In this document: positions 1 through 8,754 of the stretch, piece after piece
How the letters are laid out: the number at the start of each line of letters is the position of its first letter
Position numbering within the stretch: the stretch's first letter is position 1
Source: an uncultured Candidatus Melainabacteria bacterium
GTDB taxonomy: Bacteria; Cyanobacteriota; Vampirovibrionia; Gastranaerophilales; Gastranaerophilaceae
DNA length: 64,000 nt
NCBI GenBank assembly: GCA_934754515.1
Contig: CAKVIG010000002.1
Coordinates: forward strand, 209,838-273,837
Direction of reading: 5' to 3'
Notes under the pieces: generated by a model
Database searches by the model: none
What the model was told of the DNA's origin: nothing
Seen by the model: only the letters and a program-made list of their open reading frames with translations
Translations under genes and position numbers: made by a program

Positions 1-637
1 GCAAAATCTTTGAATTTTTGCCTCTTGTTGCCAAAAGTCCTGCTAAACCTAAACATCCTGCATAAAGTCCCACAGCTAAGCCGATATGTTTTTTAGCGCT
101 GTTTCGAACCTTTTCTTGATGTTTTATATCTTCTTGGCTATTTTCTAATGACGCAATATTTTTAAAATCACTCTTATTAAAAATCTTAAGTGTCATTAAG
201 TTTTTAATATAGTTTAAAGAAAATTCCGTTAACGGTATTGCCATTGCAGCAAGCGAGATTGCCGCTTTTACAGGTAAAATTTGTTTATTTTTAGCTTTGT
301 TTCCTTTTTCTAACAACTCTACCCCTGTCGTAGCAACTTCTTTTTTTAAGTTTTTGTCTAAGCCTTTTGAAAAGACTTTTCTTGCAACTCTTTCACCTAA
401 AATCGTCGGTACAAAATAAATCAATGTTTCTTCTGAGGTTTCCAAAAAAGTATTTTCGGTTAAATCCGCCAAACTTCTTGAAAAGACAGCCTTTGGAATC
501 AAACACGTTGTAACATCTTGTATAAAACGAGATGTTGAAAGCCCCGATGCCTGCTCTTGGTGTCGAACAAACTTAGCCGCAGGTTTAAGCGGTTTTGGCA
601 ACGTATTGATTAAATTTTTGTCATTGATTTTTGTCAT
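1..637 (-). CDS. Hypothetical membrane protein, truncated by window edge
   Basis: An open frame on the minus strand runs from an ATG at 637-635 to the left edge without a stop, giving at least 212 residues. It begins MTKINDKNLINTLPKPLKP and has two hydrophobic stretches, around residues 125-145 and near the end (GLAVGLYAGCLGLAGLLA). The segments between are lysine-rich. I do not recognise a family. A weak AGGA lies about 11 bases upstream of the ATG. The frame is convincing because it stays open with even composition, but the 3' end is missing and no function can be assigned. Confidence 0.6.
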   Translation of the reverse strand, partial: MTKINDKNLINTLPKPLKPAAKFVRHQEQASGLSTSRFIQDVTTCLIPKAVFSRSLADLTENTFLETSEETLIYFVPTILGERVARKVFSKGLDKNLKKEVATTGVELLEKGNKAKNKQILPVKAAISLAAMAIPLTEFSLNYIKNLMTLKIFNKSDFKNIASLENSQEDIKHQEKVRNSAKKHIGLAVGLYAGCLGLAGLLATRGKNSKIL

Positions 638-1021
638 AATCCATAATCCTAAAACTTGTGAAACTTGAAATTTGCTTTACCTTCGCGGTTTTGTTTACAA
701 AGATTAACACAAGTTAAACAAAAAAGCAGACAAAACCTAAAGGTTTTAACTACCCTTTTATTAATTAAATAGAACAGTAAAAATAGGGTAGTCTAAACTA
801 ACCCGCGCCACCAATTTCTATTTAAATAAAAAGTATTTTTCATAAACAATTTCCTTGTATCGATATATCGGTACAAGGAAATTGTAAAACACAAGTTTTA
901 GTTTGTCAATGTTAATTTCAATAAAAAACGAAAGCGAAAACAAAAAATCATTTAAAACAATTTTCCATTTTCTATTTTTCATTGAAAAAAGGTAAGGTGC
1001 AATTTTTTGCACCATTAAATT
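638..1021. repeat. Gene-free stretch with small hairpins
   Basis: No credible gene. It holds an inverted repeat ACTACCCT / AGGGTAGT (about 749-795), a run resembling the widespread TTTTCCATTTT/AAAATGG intergenic hairpins (about 950-985), and a perfect palindrome GGTGCAATTTTTTGCACC at 996-1013 that recurs at 2468, 2544, 29361 and 29465. The last probably ends transcription of the genes on one or both sides. Confidence 0.6.
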
Positions 1022-1354
1022 TTAAAGTTCATTTTCTCTAACAAATTTAATCAAACGATAAATTTTTTCAAGCTGTTGTTTGTTGGTTTTAATTTCGTCC
1101 AAGGCAGTATAAATATCCGCCAATAGCTCTTTTGGTTCTTTAATATTTTCATACGCAAATAATTCTTCTGCAGTTACAGAAAGCGCTTCAATGATTTTAT
1201 CCAGCGTATCTGCGCTTACAAAACATTCTCCGACCTCAATTCGACTCAAATTACGAGGAGTAATATCAATCATCTCCGAGAGTTGCTCCTGTGTTAATCC
1301 TCTATTTTTGCGCAATCTTTTAATTCTTTCACCAAGTAATTTCTTAATATTCAT
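1022..1354 (-). CDS. XRE-family HTH regulator (copy 1 of 3)
   Basis: A 110-residue protein with an N-terminal Cro/C1-type helix-turn-helix: residues 5-60 include ERIKRLRKNRGLTQEQLSEM and the recognition part ITPRNLSRIE. The C-terminal half (ELLADIYTALDEIKTNKQQLEKIYRL) looks like a helical dimerisation tail. Close paralogues lie at 15027-15350 and 39029-39349. It is divergent from the EF-hand gene at 1615, and their shared intergenic region is conserved at the second copy of the pair. It therefore probably binds there and controls itself and the neighbour. The family call is firm; the target is inferred. Confidence 0.9.
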   Translation of the reverse strand: MNIKKLLGERIKRLRKNRGLTQEQLSEMIDITPRNLSRIEVGECFVSADTLDKIIEALSVTAEELFAYENIKEPKELLADIYTALDEIKTNKQQLEKIYRLIKFVRENEL

Positions 1355-1614
1355 AACAACTTCTTACTATAATGTCTATTTTTTATCCAAAACCTGACGT
1401 GTAATATCATAATATATTAAGTTTTGTAAACTCTAAACGGCGCATTACGTCTACGTTTTACATGTTTTTCAGCATTTGATGTCTATTTTTAGGCAATTCT
1501 TCAAACTCAAATAACTTTATATATACATAACACGAGATTGCAATCAGAATTAAACGCCATAGGATATTAGAAAAGTAAAAAATAGTTAAATAGAAAAATT
1601 AAGGAGAAAGAATT
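1355..1614. promoter_or_regulatory. Divergent control region of XRE/EF-hand pair 1
   Basis: The space between the divergent genes contains blocks that recur in the same order between the second pair at 15351-15583. A 25-base block at 1406-1430 matches 15405-15429 with two differences. TTTTAGGCAATT is near 1490, ACTTTATATATACAT is at 1514-1528 (identical at 15513-15527), and ACACGAGAT follows. An AAGGAG ribosome binding site precedes the ATG at 1615. Conservation in otherwise diverged DNA points to promoter and operator sites for the XRE protein. Confidence 0.65.
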
Positions 1615-2445
1615 ATGCAACCAGTAGCTTACAAAAACAAATTAGAAGTAAAAGAAGGAATGACAGTACAACAATTGCAAGAAAAAGGCAACCCCGCACA
1701 AAAGCAAGCCGCAACAATATTTGATTATAATGGAGATGGAAAATATGACGCATACGAAGCTTTGGCTTTCAATCACACCAGAATTACTGCCGATACAAAA
1801 ATGGGAGAAATTAGATTATACGATAAGGATGCACCTAAAAATGCCAAACCTGATAAAATTGTAAAAATTAATACAGAGAAAGCTAATTACGCAAAAAGGA
1901 GTGCTAAATATCAAAAGTTCGCTCAAACTCTTACTAGATTCGGTTTAGATGTTGGACACGCAGAATGGGTTGGCTTTAATGAAGCACAAGTAAAAACTGC
2001 TAATGGTAAATCATATTTAGTATTAAAAGCCGTACCAAAAACAAATCCAACAGGCAATGAACAATGCTATGCAATGGAAGATTGTTGCGAACTTTCTATA
2101 CCATTAGATAAAGATTATGAGCCAAGTAAAATCGAAATGTATCGAGCAGAAGATAACTGCAATGTACATTTTAACAATCTTAAGGGTACTTTAAAAATTA
2201 CAGGCAATGCAACAAGAAATCATGGCTTTGCATTTGGTGGAAACTCCAATGTTACAGTTATAGGAAAAAGCGGTATTCCTGATGAAATTGCAGTTGAAGA
2301 TAATGCAAAAGTAACAGTAAAAACTGATGATTATGCTGACACACTCTATGATAGAACAAGGAGAGGAGAAGATCATTATCCAGTCGAAACTCACCACTTA
2401 AAACCTGGTACAACAACAGTCAAAGGCGCAGGCAAAATTAAATAA
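1615..2445 (+). CDS. EF-hand protein of unknown function
   Basis: A 276-residue protein with one canonical calcium-binding EF-hand loop near residues 37-48 (DYNGDGKYDAYE: D1, N3, D5, K7, D9, E12). No signal peptide is visible. The rest is polar, with cysteines at YAMEDCCEL and EDNCNVHF and a glycine/asparagine-rich stretch (TRNHGFAFGGNSNVTV) like a short beta-helix or carbohydrate-binding fold. It starts after AAGGAG. The gene is divergent from an XRE regulator, an arrangement repeated at 15027-15967. Function is unknown; calcium-dependent structure or signalling is only an inference. Confidence 0.75.
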   Translation: MQPVAYKNKLEVKEGMTVQQLQEKGNPAQKQAATIFDYNGDGKYDAYEALAFNHTRITADTKMGEIRLYDKDAPKNAKPDKIVKINTEKANYAKRSAKYQKFAQTLTRFGLDVGHAEWVGFNEAQVKTANGKSYLVLKAVPKTNPTGNEQCYAMEDCCELSIPLDKDYEPSKIEMYRAEDNCNVHFNNLKGTLKITGNATRNHGFAFGGNSNVTVIGKSGIPDEIAVEDNAKVTVKTDDYADTLYDRTRRGEDHYPVETHHLKPGTTTVKGAGKIK

Positions 2446-2531
2446 GTTTGTATTTTTAAAATTTAATGGTGCAAAAAATTGCACCCTACAATTTTCAAAT
2501 AAAATATGTTCAAGATTGAACTTATACTGAT

Positions 2532-2561
2532 TGAAAAAAGTAGGGTGCAATTTTTTGCACC
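2532..2561 (-). terminator. Terminator after secF
   Basis: On the minus strand the hairpin GGTGCAAAAAATTGCACC (2544-2561) is followed by CTACTTTTTT, 17 bases past the secF stop: a short stem and a T-run. A mirror copy at 2468-2485 lies just after the converging EF-hand gene. Confidence 0.65.
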
Positions 2562-2577
2562 ATTAACTTTTTTAACT

Positions 2578-3528
2578 CTACACTGCTACTTTTGCAGACT
2601 TCTTATTATCTTCCCAAACATCAACAAGTGTTGAGCAGAAGAAGATACTTGAATAAGTACCGATTGCAATACCCAAAATCATCGCAAGAACGAAATCTCT
2701 TGTTGTAACACCACCCAAGAAATACAATGCAAGCAATGTAATCAAGGTTGTTAAAGATGTATTAATACTTCTTGCAAGAGTTTGGTTAATACTTGCGTTC
2801 ATAATTTCACCGAAAGTCATTTTCTTAGAATAGTATTTCAAGTTTTCACGAACCCTGTCAAATACAACAATTGTATCGTGAACAGAAAAACCGATTACTG
2901 TCAAAAGCGCAGTTACAAACAACGCATCAATTTGCACATCATAAAATAATCCCAAGATTGAGAATACACCGCAAACAAACAATGCGTCATGAACAAGCCC
3001 TAAAATAGCTGCAAGCGCGTAATCAAATTGAAATCTGAATGTCAAGTAAGCGATAATTCCCACAAGTGCTAAAGATAAAGCTATCAAAGAGTTTTTAAAC
3101 AATTCCATACCCAAAGTAGGACCAACAGAAGACACTTGAACCAATTCAGGTGCAGAGAATTCTTGAGAAATAATTCCCGTAATTTTGTCCTGATCGGCAG
3201 AACCTTCTTCAATAAACTTTGTTCTGATAGAAAGAATTGATTTCAAATCAGTACTTTCTTGTGAATTTACATTGATAATTTGCAAATATGGATTATCAAT
3301 TCCGCCTTCTTCTAATTTTGTTCTAACATCAGCTAATTTATTGTTAGAAATATCCTCTTTAACACCATATTGAAGAGTTGTACCGCCTGTATAATCAATA
3401 CCAACTTTCAATGGCGTGTGTGTAGGATAAGTAATTGTTGAATAAATCATTGACACAATCCCCGGCAATAAAAGTACTGCTGACAGTGCCAAAAATATAA
3501 ATCTGTTTTTTACGATATCTAGTTTCAT
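2578..3528 (-). CDS. secF: Protein translocase subunit SecF
   Basis: SecF works with SecD in the inner membrane and uses the proton-motive force to pull proteins released by SecYEG across the membrane. The 316 residues show the family order: an N-terminal TM segment (residues 8-27), a periplasmic domain with the D-Y-T-GG-T-L-Q motif, and a C-terminal block of five TM segments with IGFSVHDTIVVFDRVREN, the conserved SecF signature. I start at the ATG at 3528 (MKLDIVKNRF) because AAGGAA sits just upstream. An upstream in-frame ATG at 3612 lacks a site and would add a non-conserved tail. It lies 105 bases after secD, in the same operon. Confidence 0.95.
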   Translation of the reverse strand: MKLDIVKNRFIFLALSAVLLLPGIVSMIYSTITYPTHTPLKVGIDYTGGTTLQYGVKEDISNNKLADVRTKLEEGGIDNPYLQIINVNSQESTDLKSILSIRTKFIEEGSADQDKITGIISQEFSAPELVQVSSVGPTLGMELFKNSLIALSLALVGIIAYLTFRFQFDYALAAILGLVHDALFVCGVFSILGLFYDVQIDALFVTALLTVIGFSVHDTIVVFDRVRENLKYYSKKMTFGEIMNASINQTLARSINTSLTTLITLLALYFLGGVTTRDFVLAMILGIAIGTYSSIFFCSTLVDVWEDNKKSAKVAV

Positions 3529-3633
3529 TGTGTGTTCCTTTTTTATTATTAAAGCATTTTTGAAATAGTTGAAATGTTGAAAGTTTTTATAAATTACTTT
3601 TTCGCTTTTCAACTTTTCATCTTTTTAACTCAA

Positions 3634-4941
3634 TTAGTCTAGTATTCCAAACTTAGCTTTTTCTCTCTTAGTTTCTACCGCTTGGAAGCCTTCATTAATG
3701 TCAGATGCTTTCAAACCGAATAGTCCAGGATGAGTTAATTTTCCTGTACCAAAGATTAAGTGCATAAAGTTCTTTGTAATAGTAATAGCACTAAACATAG
3801 AAACAATAACACCAACTGCAAGAGTCAAAGCAAAACCTTTAACAATACTTGTTCCGCAGCAATAAAGAATTGCGCAGGTAATAATTGTTGTCATATTAGA
3901 GTCAAAAATACTTGTAAATGCTCTATCAAAACCTGAATTAATTGCCGTAAATAATGTTCTACCAGCTCTCAATTCTTCTTTTGTTCTTTCAAAGATAAGA
4001 ATATTAGCATCAACCGCCATACCGATACTTAGGATAAAACCTGCAATACCTGCAAGAGTCAATGTAATTGGAATAGCTTTGAATAAAGCAAATAACATTA
4101 ATCCGTAAATTACAAGTGCCAAATCGGCAATCAAACCCGGTGCTCTATAATAAGCCGCCATAAATAACATTACAAAACCTAAACCAATAATACCTGCAAT
4201 CTTAGATTTTGCGATACTATCTGCACCAAGAGTCGGCCCTACAGTGTTTTCTTCAATAATCTTAGCCGGAACAGGCAAAGCACCTGCGTTTAACAAGTCA
4301 ACTGTTTTTTTAGCTTCTTCATAAGCAAAACCGCTGTCACCGCCTGAAATTTGCGCTCTACCGCCTGTAATAGGTTCTCTGATTACAGGTGCTGATTGTA
4401 ATTCGCCATTAAAGAAAATTGCCATTTGTTGACCAACAAGTTTTTTAGTTAAATCTGCAAATTTCTTTGTGCCTTCGCCATTGAATTCCAAATCTACAAC
4501 CCATTGACCGTTTTGAGAATTTGTACTCAAATTAGCTTTTGATAAATCTTTACCAGTTAAACCCGTTGCAACCCATTCCATTTCACCATCTTTCATAACA
4601 GGTTTTCTGAAATCAAGCTCAGCAGTTTCACCCAAATATTCTTTTGCTTGGTTCAAGTCAGAAACATCTGGAATTTCGATAACAAGTCTTTTGTCACCTG
4701 CTCTTTGTACCACTGTTTCTGATACACCGAGTTTGTTAACTCTGTTTTCAATCGCAAATTGCAAACTCGCCATCATATCAGGTGTAATTTGTGCGATTGT
4801 GTCTGTTGTTTGAGCTTCAAGAACAAGTCTTGAACCGCCCACAAGGTCTAAACCAAGTTTTGTAGGCTTAACACAAATTGTTATTATAGACGCAATAACA
4901 ATTACGACAATCGCCCAAAACATAATCAGTTTGTTCTTCAT
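3634..4941 (-). CDS. secD: Protein translocase subunit SecD
   Basis: 435 residues, inner-membrane partner of SecF. Visible features: a first TM segment (residues 5-25), then DLVGGSRLVLEA (the D1 signature), a periplasmic P1 domain with NRVNKLGVSE, and a C-terminal RND-like block with GMAVDANILIFERTKEEL. The length is like the shorter cyanobacterial type rather than the about 615-residue enterobacterial form. AAAGGAG precedes the ATG. It follows dapA by 67 bases and precedes secF, suggesting one dapA-secD-secF transcript. Confidence 0.96.
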   Translation of the reverse strand: MKNKLIMFWAIVVIVIASIITICVKPTKLGLDLVGGSRLVLEAQTTDTIAQITPDMMASLQFAIENRVNKLGVSETVVQRAGDKRLVIEIPDVSDLNQAKEYLGETAELDFRKPVMKDGEMEWVATGLTGKDLSKANLSTNSQNGQWVVDLEFNGEGTKKFADLTKKLVGQQMAIFFNGELQSAPVIREPITGGRAQISGGDSGFAYEEAKKTVDLLNAGALPVPAKIIEENTVGPTLGADSIAKSKIAGIIGLGFVMLFMAAYYRAPGLIADLALVIYGLMLFALFKAIPITLTLAGIAGFILSIGMAVDANILIFERTKEELRAGRTLFTAINSGFDRAFTSIFDSNMTTIITCAILYCCGTSIVKGFALTLAVGVIVSMFSAITITKNFMHLIFGTGKLTHPGLFGLKASDINEGFQAVETKREKAKFGILD

Positions 4942-5008
4942 CTATATGTACTCCTTTTTATATTATAATTTTATCCCAAAAATGAAAAACTCATTCATAC
5001 CCGACTGT

Positions 5009-5887
5009 CTAAATTGAATCAAGCGTAAAGAGTAATTCTGTTTTTTCAGCTTTAGTAAGCGGAACAAGCGGTTTTCTTACATATTCTTCAATCAAGCCTT
5101 TGTAAGCCAAAGCTGCTTTTACAGGAACAGGGTTTGGCGCCATAAACAATTTCTTAAATATCGGATAAAGTTTTTGGTGCATATTTCTTGCAGTCATAGA
5201 ATCGCCTGTTTTGAAGTTTCTAATCATTGATTTAATTTCTTTGCCGAAAATATGAGATGCAACAGAAATTACACCATGCGCACCAACCGAAAGCATCGGT
5301 AATGTTAAACTATCATCGCCCGAATAAATCGCAAAATCGTTTGGACAAGCCATTTTTAATTCAGTAATAACATCCATATCACCAAAACTTTGTTTTAAAG
5401 CAACAATGTTTTGATATTTTCTTGCAAGAGTTTTTACTGTATCAACACTCATATTCACACCTGTTCTTGATGGAATATTGTAAAGAATAATCGGAAGTTC
5501 AACTGCTTCTGCAACCGCAGAGAAGTGTTCAATCATGCCGGCTTGAGAAGGTTTATTGTAATAAGGAACAACGCTTAAAATTGCGTCTGCGCCTTCTTTT
5601 TCGGCTAATTTTGACATTTTAACAGCAGTTTCGGTTGAATTAGAACCACAACCCATAATTACTTTGCCTTGCGCGCCAACAGCTCTTTTTGCGCTCAAAA
5701 GGATTTCAATTTCTTCTTCGTGTGTCAAAGTAGGTGATTCACCTGTTGTACCTGTTACTAAAACAGCATCAGAACCTGTGTTTACAAGTTGATAAGCTAA
5801 AGTTTCAACTTTGTCATAATCAACTTCCAATTTTTCGTTAAATGGTGTTACCATTGCGGTTATTACTTCGCCTGCGTCATATCTCAT
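5009..5887 (-). CDS. dapA: 4-hydroxy-tetrahydrodipicolinate synthase
   Basis: DapA condenses pyruvate with aspartate semialdehyde, the first committed step to diaminopimelate and lysine, in the cytosol. The 292-residue length is typical. Key residues: the TGTTGES loop (46-51), Tyr136 in LYNIPSRTG, and the Schiff-base lysine Lys165 in IVALKQS. The usual wording around the lysine is G-I/L-K-E/D; here it is ALKQS, a mild variation. AAGGAG lies before the ATG. It leads the dapA-secD-secF group. An aminotransferase gene at 27441 may act later in the same pathway. Confidence 0.95.
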   Translation of the reverse strand: MRYDAGEVITAMVTPFNEKLEVDYDKVETLAYQLVNTGSDAVLVTGTTGESPTLTHEEEIEILLSAKRAVGAQGKVIMGCGSNSTETAVKMSKLAEKEGADAILSVVPYYNKPSQAGMIEHFSAVAEAVELPIILYNIPSRTGVNMSVDTVKTLARKYQNIVALKQSFGDMDVITELKMACPNDFAIYSGDDSLTLPMLSVGAHGVISVASHIFGKEIKSMIRNFKTGDSMTARNMHQKLYPIFKKLFMAPNPVPVKAALAYKGLIEEYVRKPLVPLTKAEKTELLFTLDSI

Positions 5888-6053
5888 TGTTTGCTCCTTA
5901 TTTTTCTTTCTTTCCCCTCGCCCTTAAGGGAGAGGGAGCAGTCGTTGGCAAACCTTAGTGAGCCTTACGAATGCGGGTGAGGGGCGTTTTCCCTCGGATT
6001 TATTTTTTGTTATTGTTGGGCAAGAATGCCCAACCTACATTTTCATTCACTTA
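5888..6053. repeat. Two intergenic palindromic repeats
   Basis: Between dapA and the next gene lie a CCCTCGCCC...GGGAGAGGG-type imperfect palindrome with the recurring inner words GTCGTTGGCAA and CCTTACGAATGCGGG (about 5915-5990; the same words are at 19152-19215), and the hairpin GTTGGGCA/TGCCCAAC with the tail CCTACATTTT (6015-6045). Both families recur throughout the window. Confidence 0.7.
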
Positions 6054-6905
6054 CTACAATATTTCCTTGAACTCATGCACCTCTAACGTTCTATCCCCGT
6101 TTTGAAAAACGCCGACTTGCGTTGTTTGGTATCTGTGAGTTTCGTTGTATTTGTATCTGTAAGCTGTGTCAGCAGCCATAGAAATCATACCAAAATGATT
6201 CAATGTTGACAATTTCGCTAATTGTCCCATATCGTCGCCTGATTGAATACAAATTGCGTAGTCAATCGGTGCGTTTGAATGCAAAACTTTAAACAAAACA
6301 TCCAACACTGTATCAATTTTATCAAAATCAATAAATTCATACAAAAAACCGCCGTTCATCATCATAGGTTTTACTGCAGTTTTTTCAGAAATGAATTTAT
6401 TCATCAATTTATTTTGTTCATCAAGGTTAACATTCAATTCTGCATGCGCATATTTCTTTTTAAGCTGTGTCTTAATTAAAACTGCGTATCTTTTAATTTT
6501 TTTTTCTTCTCTTGTTATATTAACTTTAAGTTCTTTATTAAAAATTGCTTCTTGAGTCTTTTTAGCAACAAAATGTGCACTTTTGTAAGCAGCTTCGGCA
6601 ATATTTGAAAGAATTATAAACAAATTCATCAAATAAACACCGGCAGTAAGAATAATAACTGCACTAAAATATTTGAACTCGAATTTTGCACCCCAAAAGT
6701 CGAAAGTTACTGAATAAATGCTGTTTGTAAATTCAAGTAATCCATCCAAAAAAGGTTTCATAAAACCTAACCACGCCCAATCAGCCCCAGTAAGATTTTG
6801 CACCCAATAGCATAGGAGCATAAGAATACAAAATACAAACACAATTTTCATTAAATGCAAAAAGCTTCTTAAGAAATTAAAACAATTTAGAACAAAATTG
6901 TGCAT
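6054..6905 (-). CDS. Two-TM membrane protein of unknown function
   Basis: 283 residues. Two hydrophobic segments are seen, around residues 20-38 (VFVFCILMLLCYWV) and 78-102 (FSAVIILTAGVYLMNLFIIL), followed by a lysine-rich stretch likely in the cytoplasm (NKELKVNITREEKKIKRYAV) and a soluble C-terminal domain of about 150 residues. That domain ends with a strand-like FQNGDRTLEVHEFKEIL. I do not recognise the family. Its start codon lies 3 bases after the panC stop, so the two are probably translated from one message. Confidence 0.75.
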   Translation of the reverse strand: MHNFVLNCFNFLRSFLHLMKIVFVFCILMLLCYWVQNLTGADWAWLGFMKPFLDGLLEFTNSIYSVTFDFWGAKFEFKYFSAVIILTAGVYLMNLFIILSNIAEAAYKSAHFVAKKTQEAIFNKELKVNITREEKKIKRYAVLIKTQLKKKYAHAELNVNLDEQNKLMNKFISEKTAVKPMMMNGGFLYEFIDFDKIDTVLDVLFKVLHSNAPIDYAICIQSGDDMGQLAKLSTLNHFGMISMAADTAYRYKYNETHRYQTTQVGVFQNGDRTLEVHEFKEIL

Positions 6906-6908
6906 TTA

Positions 6909-7760
6909 TTATTCTCCCAAATAAATGTTGTCAATAAGTCTTACGCCCTCTACTCTGCACGCAATCAGTGCGATAGAGTCTTTATCTGCATTTGGTTTTT
7001 CTTCCAAAGTATTTTTATCCAAGATTTCCAAATATTCCATATCGTGCTTATCGGTTAAATAGCTGTAAGCAGTTTCTTTTAAGGCAGAAACATCAGTTAT
7101 ACCTTTTTGGAAACAAGCTTTAATGTTCTTCAAAATTTGTGATAAAACAAGCGCATCTTTTTTGCCTTCTTCAGATAAATATTTGTTACGAGAACTCAAC
7201 GCCAAACCTGATTCTTCTCTCACAATCGGGCATTGAATAATTTCAATCGGTACATTAAGGTCTTTAACCATTTTCTTGATAATGATAACTTGTTGCGCGT
7301 CTTTTTGTCCAAAAAATCCGTAATCAGGTTGAACAATATTAAATAATTTTAAAACAACGGTACAAACTCCGTCAAAATGTCCTACTCTTGTTTTACCGCA
7401 AAGTTTATTAACATAGAAAAATGGAGGACAAACGTAAGTTAATGTATCGTTTGAAAGTCTGTTACCTTCACCGTACATTTCTTTTGGAGTTGGAGCAAAA
7501 ACCAAATCAACGCCAACAGAATTGCATAATTCCATATCTTTATCCAAAGTTCTAGGATACTTGTCGAAATCTTCTGAAGGTCCGAATTGAATAGGGTTTA
7601 CAAAAACTGATACAACAACTTTGTCACAAGTTTCTTTTGCTTTTTTTATAAGGCTCAAATGTCCTTCATGCAAAGCTCCCATCGTTGGAACGATACCAAC
7701 TTTCAAACCTTTCCATTCTGCTCTTTTTTGTCTAAGCTCCTCGATTGTATGTACTAACAT
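6909..7760 (-). CDS. panC: Pantothenate synthetase
   Basis: PanC joins pantoate and beta-alanine using ATP, the last step of vitamin B5 synthesis for coenzyme A. The family motifs are all present: MGALHEGHLSL (the HIGH-like nucleotide site), VNPIQFGPSEDF, GQKDAQQ, and REESGLALSSRN (the KMSKS-like loop). The length of 283 fits. I start at 7760 (MLVHTIEEL) because a strong GGGGGAG lies 7 bases upstream; an ATG 27 bases further up has no site. It is co-transcribed with the membrane protein gene at 6054. No panB or panD is nearby. Confidence 0.96.
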   Translation of the reverse strand: MLVHTIEELRQKRAEWKGLKVGIVPTMGALHEGHLSLIKKAKETCDKVVVSVFVNPIQFGPSEDFDKYPRTLDKDMELCNSVGVDLVFAPTPKEMYGEGNRLSNDTLTYVCPPFFYVNKLCGKTRVGHFDGVCTVVLKLFNIVQPDYGFFGQKDAQQVIIIKKMVKDLNVPIEIIQCPIVREESGLALSSRNKYLSEEGKKDALVLSQILKNIKACFQKGITDVSALKETAYSYLTDKHDMEYLEILDKNTLEEKPNADKDSIALIACRVEGVRLIDNIYLGE

Positions 7761-7816
7761 TACACTCCCCCTTTTTATTATGTACATAATTATAACACAT
7801 AATAAATAGGTTCAAT

Positions 7817-7852
7817 ATTTATTTTCTTGCTTGTGCAAGCAAGAAAATAAAT
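7817..7852. repeat. Perfect 17-bp palindrome between divergent genes
   Basis: ATTTATTTTCTTGCTTG (7817-7833) and its exact complement (7836-7852) are separated by two bases. It lies in the 248-base space between panC (minus) and the phosphoesterase gene (plus), so it is not a 3'-end terminator for either. It could be an operator, a cruciform or a terminator for antisense reads. Confidence 0.7.
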
Positions 7853-8008
7853 TGTATTTACCCAAAAGTTAATAACACCCTCACCCGAAAATCTAAGTTT
7901 CGCAAAGCTCAACTTGGTTTTCTACCCTCTCTTTGGGAAAGGGTAGAAAATTCAACAAAACAACCAAAAATTTTTCATGCTAAAATGAAACTATAAAAAG
8001 GAGCTAAA

Positions 8009-8752
8009 ATGAAAATCGCAGTTATTTCAGATATTCACGGCAACATGGAAGCCTTAGAAGCCGTTATGGCAGATATTGAAAAACAACAATGTGACAAAAT
8101 CTTTGTACTCGGAGATTACGCAATGGCAGGGCCTGAGCCGAACAGCACAGTTGAATATTTTATGGCTCGTAAAGATGACCCAAAATTCAAGCTTATTCAA
8201 GGTAACACAGATTTAATGATTGCAGATTATTCTGATGAGCTTTATTCAAAGCTTAAAGAAAAAGCTCCTGTGATGGCAGAAGCTCTTAAAAACGACGCAG
8301 AAATTCTAAATCCGCCCGAAAAATATTTCTTGAAAAATCTTCCAATCCAATTGGAAGTTGTAGAAGGCGGAGTGAAGTTTTTGTTGGTTCACGGCTCTCC
8401 TAGAAAAAATAATGAAGATATTTTGCCTGATACACCAATAGAAGAAGTTGAAAAAATGCTTGTAAATGTTGATGCCGACGTTGTATTATGCGGTCACACA
8501 CATTTACCTTGCGGTTTCCAAACATCCAAAAAGAAAACCGTTGTAAACGCAGGCAGTATCGGTCGTCCATTTACGCCTGAACCTAAATCCTGCTACTTAA
8601 CAATAATCGTAAATAACGGCGAATGCCTGTTTGAACATCATTTTGTCGAATACAATAAAGAAAGAGCAAGTGCAAAATTAAGAAAAAGAGAATTTGAAGG
8701 CGCGGACAAACTTGCAAACATGCTTCTTAATCCAAAGGTAAGGCATTTTTAA
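8009..8752 (+). CDS. Metallophosphoesterase (YfcE/MJ0936-like)
   Basis: 247 residues, calcineurin-like phosphoesterase superfamily. Metal-binding motifs in order: DIHGN (D-x-H, residues 8-12), GDYAM (GD, 36-37), GNTD (the GNxD/H motif), VHGSPR and CGHTHLP (GHxH). The enzyme probably hydrolyses small phosphodiesters or monoesters; the substrate cannot be read from sequence. AAGGAG precedes the ATG. ispE starts 2 bases after its stop, so the two form an operon. Confidence 0.9.
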   Translation: MKIAVISDIHGNMEALEAVMADIEKQQCDKIFVLGDYAMAGPEPNSTVEYFMARKDDPKFKLIQGNTDLMIADYSDELYSKLKEKAPVMAEALKNDAEILNPPEKYFLKNLPIQLEVVEGGVKFLLVHGSPRKNNEDILPDTPIEEVEKMLVNVDADVVLCGHTHLPCGFQTSKKKTVVNAGSIGRPFTPEPKSCYLTIIVNNGECLFEHHFVEYNKERASAKLRKREFEGADKLANMLLNPKVRHF

Positions 8753-8754
8753 TT

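Noticed and set aside
818..1015. 65-codon frame on the minus strand
   Set aside because: Runs through a repeat palindrome and AT-rich spacer, no ribosome site, no domain.
4942..5008. Lysine riboswitch near dapA
   Set aside because: The dapA leader side (5888-6053) holds repeats only; no conserved riboswitch core recognised.
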